From Tigriopus japonicus (Eukaryota > Arthropoda > Copepoda > Harpacticoida > Harpacticidae), in NCBI GenBank assembly GCA_010645155.1, contig CM021323.1, forward strand, positions 5,306,691 to 5,370,690: a stretch of DNA of 64,000 nucleotides. The letters run 5' to 3'. The notes beneath the pieces were generated by a model. That model did no database searches. It saw only the letters and a list, made by a program, of their open reading frames with translations, and had not been told where the DNA came from. Numbering within the stretch: the stretch's first letter is position 1; each line of letters starts with the position of its first letter. Below are positions 1 to 11,600 of the stretch, in pieces. Made by a program: the position numbers and the translations under genes.

Positions 1-90
1 GACTTAATACCAATAGTTGATATTTAACGCTGTTTTGGATTACCATGTTGCGATCGCCTACATTACATTTACGTTATAAAAATTATATTT

Positions 91-345
91 CCAGGTAATT
101 GTAATAAATTACATTTGCAATCAAAGTAATTGTAATTTTTACATTTGAGATCAGAGTAATTGTAATTTTTACATTTGAGATCAAAGTAGTTGTAATTAAT
201 TACTTTTGAGATCAAAGTTATTGTAATTTTTACATTTGAGATCAAAGTAATTGTAATTAATTAAATTGGAGACCAATGAAATTGTAATTAATTACTTTTG
301 AGACCAATGTAATTGTGACTGATTACATCTTAGAAGTAATTGACA
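91..345. repeat. AT-rich tandem repeat, unit about 30 bp
   Basis: About eight diverged copies of a 29-31 bp unit built on GAGATCAAAGTAATTGTAAT followed by TTTTTACATTT or TAATTACTTTT. The first copies are close to each other and the later ones drift (GAGACCAATG replaces GAGATCAAAG). The array is non-coding. The rest of 1-1800 shows no gene; it probably lies in the first intron of the minus-strand MYND gene that begins at 2098. A small hairpin (12 bp stem, 5 nt loop) sits at 1654-1682. Confidence 0.8.
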
Positions 346-1814
346 CAGGTCTGCCTACATCAAAAATCTAAATTTTTTTGGTGTAAATTTTGGAACTTTC
401 GGGAATTTTGATCAAAATGAGGATAGCTAAGTATTCAAAAGAAAAACTCGCAATTTTTTCTAACAAAAAATGATTTGGGACCACAATTGATCATCTCCTA
501 CTACTTTAATGTTTCCAAATATATTCAATAAAAAGGGGCTTATCTTATCCAAAGTCATGTCTAATCAATCCTTCACTTAAAGGTATCTTTTTCCGAGCTA
601 ATTTGCAACTTTCAACAAGTATTTTTGAAGCACAAGAGTACCAAGTCTGTTGAAATGAGAAAGTACCATTGTACCGGAATTCGTGTTCTTAAATAGGAAA
701 GTACCATCTTAATATCAGGTTGTCATTTTCGTCAAATGTCTTGTTCCCGTAATGAAGTGTATCTTAGATACTTTTCATTATAGTGCAAAGCCTCAAAGCT
801 AACCGAGACAAATAAGATCCAAACCAACATGGTTACTAGAAACCGACTATGAATTGAATGCAACGCTAATCTAACGAAAAAAAATCTTGTTAGCGAAGTC
901 TAAGGTTCACTCAGATCAGATTTGAACCAGTCAATCGACCCCATGTGGTTGTAGAAACATAACTCCAAGGGAATTCATTGATTGAAACTTAGTTTACTAC
1001 CCACGTTATTGGCACGGGTATTAGCGCCAACCATTATAATTTGCCCGAGCTCTGCATTATCATGATGTTTATGAAAGTAAGAAGCTCGGATCTACCTTTT
1101 TATATCCATTTCGTGACAATGTGGTGGACTCAGCTTAATTCAATCGTCAATTCTATCTTCATTCATGCATTTCATGTGTTTATGGTAACCATACGACGCT
1201 CCCAAAATTCACATAAATGACTTCAAAACAAATCAATTCTATCTTTTTTGCAAATACTGTACCTTTGGGTGACAAAGAGCCTTTAAATGCTAAAAAGCTA
1301 AATGCAATACTATTGACCGAATAATATTGGATTGATGATTCGAACTCTACAGTAAACCAAATTTTTGTGATGATTCCAATAGAATAAATTTACTTTTCCT
1401 CTGAAGAACAATGGCAATTGATAAAAAAAACCTTTGGAGGCTTTTGTGCGCACTTTCACAATACTTATCAATACTTTTTAGTGACTTTGAAAACATTTGT
1501 CCTCCAAAAATAAAAAGACAATAGACTGTCAAATCCTTGGATTTGAGTCAAATATCAATGCAAAAGTGCATAACATCATACTAAATATACTGAAATTTGG
1601 AACATTTGTGCTGTTCGATAGTGTAACCAATGTCTTGCATTATTGGAAAACTCTATAGGGGAAACTTTTTGTTTCCCCTATATAGGGGAAAACAACCTTG
1701 CCATGACCGTCCATTAAAATAGCCTTAAATTTCACGAAATGGAGGTCCAAAAGAACCTAGTATATTGGAAATAGTCATGATGGCCTTAGTTTGGCTGGAA
1801 GTCATTCTCCATAC

Positions 1815-2098
1815 CTGCCGACATCTTTCCGGTATTTGATCACGAATGGAAAGGCCTTGCCTTCGTGGTCATCCTCGTCTTCTTCTTCGTCCTCGTCCTT
1901 TGGCCTTTGATGGAGCTTTTTGTGCTCGTTGGAACAATAATACACTTCAGGGAACTCTGAGCATTGCAGAAACCCTGGCTGATTGCAAATGAAGCATTGA
2001 GTGACTAGATCACCGTCTTCAAAGTCTTGAATCCGTCCACTGGTACTCTGAGGAGCCTTTGATGATTCTTCTTTGATGTGAAAACGCATTTTGATCAA
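1815..2098 (-). CDS. First coding exon of a SMYD-A-like (MYND zinc finger) protein, partial
   Basis: A 94-codon exon begins at the ATG at 2098-2096 and ends with a consensus donor (CAG^GTATGG, intron GT at 1814-1813). The protein has a MYND-like finger (CFIC, then LQC, then YYCSNEH and KKLH), a very acidic linker (DEDEEEDEDDHEG), then PFVIKYRKDVGRY. A finger followed by PF.I....VGRY leading into the SET domain is the pattern of arthropod SmydA/msta proteins, so the missing part should be a SET domain. One expected zinc-ligand cysteine (C-x2-C of the second pair) is replaced by phenylalanine, and the acidic insertion is unusual, so zinc binding may be altered. No downstream exon is recognisable in 1-1814; it must lie beyond the left edge. 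Family placement is from motif memory, not a search. Confidence 0.55.
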
Positions 2099-5000
2099 TT
2101 AGGCACGCTCGATAAGATCAGTAATAAACCCAATTGACTTGACCCAGGTTTTCCGAAGGTTCACATGCGTTTTATTTAGAAACGGGATGTCTGGAAGGGT
2201 GCCAACTTTAGGAAAGCAATCTGAGTGCTGTAGCACGAAAAGCTTTCTCGTGTCAGGGATGGAACAAAAGCGTTTTTGCCTATCGTTTTATTATGCTAAG
2301 TTATCATATGTGATTTTGAAAAACGTTGCACACGCTAAATAAAAAAGAACGAGCTTATAATCCGCTTTATTCAATTTCCTCCTGCTTTTATGGTTTCATA
2401 ATCCAGGGATAACCTATATAATAGTATTTTCAGGGGTTCCTGCATAATCCAACGTTCAATTCTCGTGACAAGACTTGAACAACGCAACACATGAGAAAAT
2501 TAAAGATCCTTGACTTGTGTAAAGCTTATTACTTGAGATTGTACTTCGACCAAATACAGACAAATCAGAACGGATTGATTGAAATGATTGAAAGTGCATC
2601 AGTTATTTAATGTAATTAATTGCTTAATCTATGGCGCTGAGTCCAAATGGCGTACAACGCTTGACAAAGACTGATTGTGAGACCTAAATATTCCAAGTAG
2701 ACATTTTTGACAAAACAAATCGTTTTTAGGTAAACGCAAATGCCGTCTTGGGCTTTTTAGGTTGGCAAAATTAAGGGGCTTGGGAGAGACGTACACTATC
2801 CAACTTTTTATCGTCACTTTCTACTCGATCAACTCGTGTAGACCAAAGAAGCTCATGGGAAAGATGAATCAACTCGGTCAAGTTGTTTGACTTTTTTGAA
2901 GCTTCAAATGCTTGACGTTGTCGTCGCCGAATCAGGAATTTCAAGTTAAAACGAAATTCGAAATTGCGGTCAATTTATGTACATCATGCCAATAACAATT
3001 GATCCAGTCATTGTATTGTATCGCAAAATAAGATATGTTCAAGCCCTTGCATGAAGCTTTTTAAAGCTTCACGTTAAAGCCATTGTCGCTAGTGTTATGA
3101 TGACGCTTCTTTCCCATGAGCTTTTGTAGTGTAGATCATCTAGATCAGCGGTCGGCAACCACTTTTGGGCCAAGGCCCACGAAATTTGATTCATATTGTC
3201 AGGGGCCAACCAAACAGCCTTTGGTAGGTTCAGGGGCCCACAAATTAGCGATCAAGGAGCTTTGGGCCCATAGGTACAGTACTATGGACGGTTCTCGGGC
3301 CCACTATTTTGGCCTTTCTCCATTGCTCCTGGGCCCACCAACGACCACCCTTGGGCCCGCATTTGGGCCGCGACCCACCGGTTGCCGACCCCCGATCTAG
3401 ATCATCGGTTAACGAAGCCCAAATGTTTGATGTTGAAGATACTGAACAAGTGCGTTTTTGGTTACCTAATGGCTATTTTCATCACCTGCACTCAGTTACA
3501 GAACAATTGTACGCCTGATATTTTGAAGCTTCTCCACCTACATGGTTATTAAGATTTCCCTCTGATGTGTCATAATTAGGGACCGACAAAAAGTGCAAAT
3601 AAACAATGGCACTTAGTTACGAAAAGGAGCGGAACAAAGACCCAAGAGTGTAAAACAAAGTGCAGAAAAAGGTTGAAAGTGGAACTAAATGTCGAAAAAA
3701 GAGCAAATAACTCGACTCATAGTCATAGTGTACCAGCGGCGCTTGATTGACTTGGAGATCGTCATTTTTAAGTTCCAAAATCGATTGAGCCGTTGTTCTA
3801 ATATGGCTTAACCAAAGTCCGATTTCATCCTCCAAGAGCGTTGTTTGAAAATAGGCGTTGAAAATTCAACCGAAAAATAAATTTCACCAATATTCTAAAC
3901 AATCCGCGACCTACGTGTGCCTAACAAATGCAGTAAAGAAATATTCATAGTTACGTGCGTTTTGAAGCATGTTTTAAGCGACATTACTTTAATTTTAGGG
4001 CGGTGACCTAATTATCAGAACTCAATTTCATATGCGACATTGTCTCTACACCTCAAAACTGGTCTCAAATATCTTTGGAACTTTTAACTGATTTCTCCAG
4101 CTCAATTAAGTACCGTTTACCGTTACACTTAGTTCTCTTTAGTTTGATGTTTTCAAGTTTATAAGGGCCTTCTTTTAGAAATAGCGGTCTCAGTCGGGAA
4201 TAAAACTTGCAAAAAGGCAGAACAATGTGTCTATGTTACGAGAAATATTGCTACACTATTTGCCCGTCCCTAGTCATAACAGAAGATATTCATGTTGGCA
4301 AAACTGCATATTTTCGAGGGTTCAGGGTACATTAATTTTCGTCTAATACGAAGTGCCGATGAAAGACAACGTATTGTGTGTACATTAGGCAATTGCACAC
4401 ATGCACAGAAACTTTCTCGAAAATTTAGACACCACGTTGTCACAGTCAAGCGAGTGATTCATTAAGGGCTCACCTCCTAGGAAACCGCAGCCTGATGTTG
4501 CAATTTTAATGTGCAAATCCAACCAAGACTTCAGAAGCGTTCAGAAAGAATCGTCAAACCGTCTTTAATGTTAGAATTTTGTGATTGGACCATCCAAACC
4601 CACCTGATGTTGTTTGACCATTGATTTTTCTTCTTCAAAAAGACTTCCCTTGATCTTAAGACACAAAATTTTGCGCAAGCAATGGGACATGAAATGTAAT
4701 CCAAGACCCTGGTAAACCACAAATTTGGTCAGATCTAACCGTGGACGGACGTCAAAAGGTCAATATCATTTCAAAAGTTAATAGAACACTTTCAATATTG
4801 CCACTAAGGTATGAGTTCATTGGACCTTTCAGAGTGTCTGATGATGTTAGAATTACCTTTGTTGAACATTCACCGACTAGCCACAACATTCCTGGTTCGA
4901 ACCCCGGGTTTGACGAGTCCTAGTGACTTGTGATATTAAGTTAAACGCAGTTGTCACAGCTCTAACAATTTAAATTAGGCAACCTGCGGTCATTCCCGAG

Positions 5001-5651
5001 GGTTAGGAAATACTTAATGCTTGTTGGAGCGGCAATATTCCCATGGAGCGGGAATCCCTTTTATCCCCAATATCCCTGTTATCAGATCACAGCTGCGGAG
5101 CTGCTTTTAGGCTCGGAAAAGCAAACAAACACTTAAAAGATTGTATTAAACTGTGAAAAAATATTTGAGTGAGCGAGAAGTATCCTTTTTTTCGAAGAAA
5201 GGGCTTTTCAAAGTCATTAATTGAAACCACAAGGCTTCATAAACCTTCAAATTCATTCTCCAAATTGTTCTGTAATTTTATGCTGGGAGAGAGTGCCAAA
5301 TTTAGGGTATTTCTCTTTGGTGTTTCCTATGAGCTAACATATCTGTCTAAAAAAGTTAAATACAACGATGCACCTATGTAAAATAATTACCCAAATGATT
5401 TTGCACGTGCCAAAACAACACGTGCAGCCATTGTTTTTAATCACAGAGGTCTCCAAAATAGCTCTCAGTTCTTGTTTTTATAGCTATGGGCCTGATCCCA
5501 GAGTGGAGGAGCTCGTTCGAGATCCAAATCAGTCACATTCCATCTCATGTGAATCCGAGGTTCTCCGCTTTTCTCACTGTTCCTTTTTTGTTCCTTCCGT
5601 TGAGCGCTGCTCCTTTTAGAAAAAGGGAACAAACCACCGTGTTCCCATCAG
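2099..5651. other. Intergenic region between the MYND gene and the opsin gene
   Basis: The two flanking genes are transcribed divergently. I see no conserved coding sequence. It contains one hAT-type MITE (3146-3394) and a tRNA B-box-like stretch near 4893-4908 that does not fold into a full tRNA. The remainder is AT-rich with no feature I can name. Confidence 0.5.
3146..3394. mobile_element. hAT-type MITE, family A, copy 1
   Basis: The element is 249 bp and starts with CAGCGGTCGGCAACC and ends with GGTTGCCGACCCCCG, an inverted repeat of about 15 bp. It is flanked by a perfect 8 bp direct repeat ATCTAGAT at 3138-3145 and 3395-3402, the target duplication length of hAT transposons. The interior is rich in GGGCCC/GGGCCCA motifs and has no transposase. 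Related copies are at 20813-20998 and 24292-24515. Confidence 0.85.
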
Positions 5652-5660
5652 TTCAGTCTC
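5647..5660 (+). promoter_or_regulatory. Possible opsin initiator
   Basis: Two overlapping TCAGT initiator matches (ATCAGTTCAGTCTC) lie 20-30 nt before the opsin ATG. An A-rich TTTTAGAAAAA about 35-40 nt upstream could act as a weak TATA. Only short motifs support this. Confidence 0.3.
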
Positions 5661-5679
5661 AACTAGATGAGAGACGAGG

Positions 5680-8600
5680 ATGAATGGATCCGCAGTGAAC
5701 TTGGTTTACGAGGCAATATCAAACATCACCGAGCTTGGACAGAATTACAATGTGAGAAATGGCAACGATGTTCCTAAATGGGTCTACCAAATCTCTTCTG
5801 TGTATTTGTTGTTGATCAGCGTGTTTGGAACTCTTCTAAATGGATCTGTCATCTATTTCTTCATCAAAACCAAATCGGTAAGATGATTGGATATCATTTT
5901 GTTTTCGTACACCAAAACCATGATTGCCAAGGCATTTCATGGACTGTCTTATGTTTTGTTTGACAGTTGTGGTCATCTTTCAATCTGATTGTCTTAAATT
6001 TGATTGGAACTGAGCTATTGGCATCGGCAGGAGGCGTTCCCATCGATTTGGTCTCGGCTCTTTCTTATGGTCAAGGAATGAGTCGATCCGCTTGCTATAT
6101 GACTGGTTTCGGACACACCTTATCAGGTACGATCAAGATTCTGATGATTTGGGCACTTAATTTTACGCATTAAAATAATGTTTGAATTAATTTTGCATGG
6201 AATTAATCAATTTACCTCGCAGTTCGGTACTAAAGTATGGCAAAACAATGGGAGCGATTGAATAGCAATGATCGATCGTTCGTTGTACTTTTAATTATTT
6301 GTTCCTTAACCAACCCCTTAGTCTTTCCAACTCTCCTTTTCCAATTAATCTATTTTGAAAAAAATCAAGATGCAAATATTTGCTCGCATTAATTATCTTG
6401 GTCTTACTCGTCCAAGGCGAGCGAATTATATCTTCAGTATTGTAGTTGCATTCGTTCTAATGTTTTGTTAAAAAACAAGTGAACGACCGAGAAAGAATTT
6501 ACCTAAACCAAAAGTAAATGACTTGCAAATAGGAATATACCTTAAAATCATAAATGCCTATAAAAAATTGGTCTCAACTAAATTTACATTATATTTAAAG
6601 TCCCAATATTGCTGAGTGCCTTCGGACCAAAAATAATGCAACTAAGCAAAAGCTTAAATTTGTGTTCTTCCTACTTTATCCGACTTTTTCAATGTATTGA
6701 TAGAAAAGTTCCTACTAGTGGTATTCAAGCACAAGGCATTGTCACCTAAGAACGGGTTCGTGCTTTCAAGAAAGTGACCACTAGGAATAACAAAAAATGT
6801 CCCAAAAACAATACTCAAATCCACATTTGATTGATCAATTGCATGGTTGACATTTGCCTGGTCACACATTTCAAATGTTCCCGCACTTTTGTCCGCTCAA
6901 CAGTTGGCGACCAGGGACACATTTTTAGGCTTACACTCCCCCTAGTATTAATAGATCTCAATGATCTCAATGAGGTGACATTTTCCTCACAAACTCAACG
7001 CATTCCGCCCCGCTTGCCAAATCAGCCTGACTAAGGCTTGCACGCTATCTAGTGATTAATAAATGATCTAAGGAACAGACTGCATTTGTTTGTTTGGGTA
7101 CAATGCGCCATGGAAAAAAATCAAGTATTCACATCCAACCTTTGCTATTCGACAAATGTAACTTGTCCAAAAAAATCTTCTGTATGCCCACCCCGTGGTA
7201 ATAATCATTTAATAATCAACACGATTCAGATATGATGTACTTTAAGATGGATAAATTCAAACTAAATAGAAGTCATTGAAGTCTGAGGGATGTTTTGACC
7301 AAATTTGTCGTGACATATCAAAATGGTAGGTTGACCTCATAAAGGAAGTAAGGTTTTAAATGCATGTATTGAGATTCAAATTTGTTTCCCTGAGGTGCTC
7401 TCGAAAAGCGTGAGCTTCGTATTCCAAGGTTTCAGTGTAAAAGCATTACCTTCAGCTATTTTACACACATTAAAATCCTTTGGGACTTTACCTTCAGTGA
7501 CAAGGGCCTTTCAAGCGAGGCTGTGGAAAAAAGAACATACAGATTTTCCCAGAGGCCTCGAATTTACTTGCGCTCCAAAGTTTATGATAAATAGTAGAGA
7601 TAGACTTTAAAAGCTATTAACCGGAACCGAAAGCGAAATCAGCTTTTATTCACAAAAAGAAGGGTTATATGGCATATTTTAAAACATCAGAAAAAATATG
7701 TTTCAGAGGTTTTTGAACAGGAAATCCTTTGATTTTGCCCTCAAACTTCATTCTTCACAATGCATGTCTGCTTCCGGTTCCGGTTTTGGAAGGGAGGGAT
7801 AACTGAAACTAAAATTTAGTCCAAAAGCACTCGGTCCATTACTTAAAAGAGAAAAAAGTACTCTAAACCAATTTTTTGCAACAACACACAAGAGACTAAC
7901 ATAAAATCAAGTTTGTGATAGCACAGAAGATGCTTCTTTTCATTGAGACGGTTTTTTTGCATTGCCTATTAAGTAGACCAAGTACATTCGAATAAAGACG
8001 AATGCAATTCAATTCCTTTGACATTACATCGATCTAAATTCGTAAGAAAAACGAAACTGGAAGCCCTTTGTAATGTCTTAAGTCTACTTAGTTTTAAATT
8101 TGTACGAAATAAAAAAAGGAACTGGAAGTCAATAAAAGAGTTTAATAAAGGACACGAAAAGAGCGATGTTTTTTTTCAAATTCCTTAGATACTTATCTGT
8201 TTTCCAGATTCAAAAGGATTTTTGAATATACTTTTCGTCACTTGCTTTCGTTTTGGTTTTGATTGGACACTATTTCGGCTTAGTTTTTTTGGTTTCGATT
8301 AAATGTTCTTTCGATCCGTCACAACAATTAAAAGGTCATTTTTGTTTACTAAATGATTTTTTAAGCCCAGCAAGTATTGAACATTGAGTTTTTCTTCACA
8401 CTTTACACATCTTAAGTACAGTTCTATATACACAGAAATGTCACTCCCAAATTATTCGTGATTCAATAAGCTTGCACTGTGTGTGCATGGGATCGGACAT
8501 TGAGCACAAAGCACAACTAGTTACGTGATTCAAAACTGGAATTTGCGATTTCAGGGAGTCAGTGGCAGAATTGCTCTCTCAATTGTTATGCTCAAACAAG

Positions 8601-11600
8601 ACCAATGCATAAAGAATCAAGTCACCTGGCACCCTTGCTGCTGGATTGTTGAAATGAGCTCAAAACAAATCTCCACTGACCTAACTGGAGTGACATTTCT
8701 GTCTTTATAGAACTGTAATCTTAAGGTGTCGTTTACGACCGTAAAAGGGTTCATTTCTTTCCATCAAAAGTTGTTAGACCCATATTGGGGGATCCATCAA
8801 TGTGAAACTGACACCTAAAACTATAATTTCTGTTTTGGTTCAGGACGAAGTTTTCTTTTTGCATGAAAAAGTTCGATCTGTAAATTAGCTTTCACTAATG
8901 ATCCCGTTTTCGACTCACCTTAGGGAATCTCGTGCATTTTGAAACTTGTAGAATCCTTCCTTAGCATGTTCAAACAAGGCGGGAAATACCGTACTCACGT
9001 GCAAATGTTTGCATAGAAATTTGCCACCAATTGCCAGAAATTCCAGAAAAAGATCAGTTCGTCAATAAATGATTTGGCTTTAGTGTCCATACTGGGTTTG
9101 AATCCAGTTAAACTAGGCGAAGCAAACTAAGATTGTACGCAATAAAATTTAAAATCTCTGAGAAACTGTGATGTATTAATCTTACCTTAAAACATAAAGC
9201 CTAAGACATAAGTATTTTCATATTTTTTTCCATTGGGTGCTTTAGTCGTTGCCATAAAAAACTTCTTTTCAGCCCAGGAAACATCTTTACACTATGCTAA
9301 AAGACTTTAAATATTAATGAAGATGGAATGAAATATATTTTATGTCACATCCTCTTTCCCATTATTCAAACACGTTCTTTTAAAGTTGAGAGCACACAAA
9401 CAAGGTCCATTTTTTAACAATTTAATAGTAACAACAGCTTGGAACTTTCGCGTTTTGAGTTACCGCACAGGAATAGCCAATTGATAAAGCGAAGAACAAT
9501 CAAGCCCATTCAGCGATATAATTTGCTGAATGACCGAGTAAGTGTGGGTTTCACCATATTTCAGGCATGTCTAGCATCTTCACTCTGACAGCTCTAGCCA
9601 TTTCTCGATCATTTATTGTCTCCTGTCAGCCGCTTTCGTCAGGTTCCACTTGTCTCTCCCAAAAAAGTCGAGGAAGCAACTCCTATTTGGTTATCTTGGG
9701 CAGCATCGTCCTGATTTGGTCTTTTTCCATCATTGTGTCGATTCCTCCCATTTTGGGCTGGGGATCTTATGTGCTCGACGAATCTCGAATTAGGTAGGTC
9801 CAAGATCATTAGTCTCAAAACTGAACTCCAAACTAATATTTTGGGTTTCGTTTCAGTTGTGGTCCGAATTGGAGTGCTCCAGATCAGGATTTCCACTACT
9901 GTCTATTTATGTTCATTTTGGGATTCTTTGTTCCGGTGGGGATCATTATGTCCTCCAATTGCTCGGTCATTTTGACCATGAGAAGGGTAAGTTTAAAAAT
10001 GAGTGTGTCTAAACTCAGTGATTGTCTTCCATAGTGAATGCTTTGATGGACTTGATATGCAGGTGAAGCCAATTCTAGAAGTATACTTGTAGCATGCCCT
10101 GGCGCAAACAAAATCTATTGGAAGCTTACTTGCAAATTTGAGTGCTGAAGTTAGTAATGAAAAAAACATAAGATTAGATTAAGATTAGGTTAAGACAAAA
10201 AATACATATTTTAAGGCCACTTTACGAAATAATTTGAGAAAAAAAAACAAAATTGTCATGAAGTCCTTCTTACACGTACATTTCCTGATAAACAAACGAC
10301 TCGAAAAGAACCTCAAATTTTCTTGTTTTTAAGGGACATTAATGTTTTTGAGGAACTAAGCCTCATCAAAATTTGTGGCAAAGGAGCAAATGAAGCATAA
10401 GCCTGTAATAGAAAGGCAAAACTAGAGCACTGTAATGAAAGAGTATGGTCATGAAGTGCGTCACGTAGTGGATTTTATGCGACAACAGCTCGCACTTCCC
10501 ATGAAACTCATATTATTTGAAGATAGCAACGGTCACAAATCAATTATGGACAACTTTAAGTGCCTCAAATGTTGGTTAGAGATTGCTAATCTGCTATGTA
10601 TTTTTGGTTTAATCAATAGGTAAACTCCCTTTAAAATTTGCATGAAAAGTTTGACTATTGAGAAGAAATTTCAGGTATGATTCATGCCAAAAGTCATCTT
10701 CAAACACTTAAAGTTCCATATGGAGTCCCTCAAGTAACATTTGAGGCACTTTAGTTTGTCCAAAACGGGTGTATGACCGCTGCTATCTTCAAATATATGT
10801 GTATCACGTAAAGTGTAAGCTGTTGCTGGATGAAATCCAATAGATGACATACTTTACGACAGTACTCTTTTATTATCGTTTTATGTTAGTGCTCTTGGCA
10901 AAACATACGCGATGCTTCAATGAATTAAAACAATGGGAGAAGTTTGAAGCTTATTCGAGTCAATAATCAAGAAAAACTCCAATTCACCGGTCAAAAAAAT
11001 AATGGACCATTTGACATTCAAGGGTTCGTGCCCATTTGTGCATGAACGAAAAAGTTAGAAGTCCTTCATGACGGTTTGTCATCGGAGTGTTGAATTACTA
11101 TAGTCGAGGTAAAAGTGAATCTGATAAAAGATGTAGTCCTTTTTACTCCTTTGTCTTTTTGATGCGCTAGAACGAAAAGCGAGGGCCTGAATAAAAGTTC
11201 TTTTGAACTTTCAAGGATCAAAGCTGTTTTTTTTCAAGTGCCTTGTCTGACATTTTTAGGTACTGAAACAACTGCAAGTCGATACTATAGTTTTTATTCA
11301 AGTAACGGCATGATTTAATTCAGGATCAATTTGGCGAGTGAGTAGAAAACAAAGTATGTAAAAATGTTGCACTTTGACATTGTTTTAGTTTTGAAACACC
11401 CCCAGACGTTTTTTCGCCCCTTTGACAAGGAAAACAGAGAAAAGAATGAAGAATCAAAGCGACAAGAAAGGGGCTTTAAACAAACACGAATTTTACGTCA
11501 CGACTGAAAGGTAAATTTGGATCTGTAATGGCGAGTCTTTTGGCTTTTTGTTTTTACTTTCTTTTGAACAGCCCGGAACAGTCCTTGGCTTAAATCTTCC

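Noticed and set aside
3116..3400. 94-codon Gly/Pro/Arg-rich frame
   Set aside because: It is produced by the GC-rich family A MITE, not a gene.
4843..4916. tRNA gene suggested by GGTTCGAACCCCGG
   Set aside because: Only the B box is present. The T stem has a mismatch, there is no A box at the right distance and no acceptor stem pairs. At most a tRNA-derived SINE remnant.
9090..9115. T-arm-like GGTTTGAATCC
   Set aside because: The loop is 8 nt instead of 7 and no other tRNA arms are found around it.
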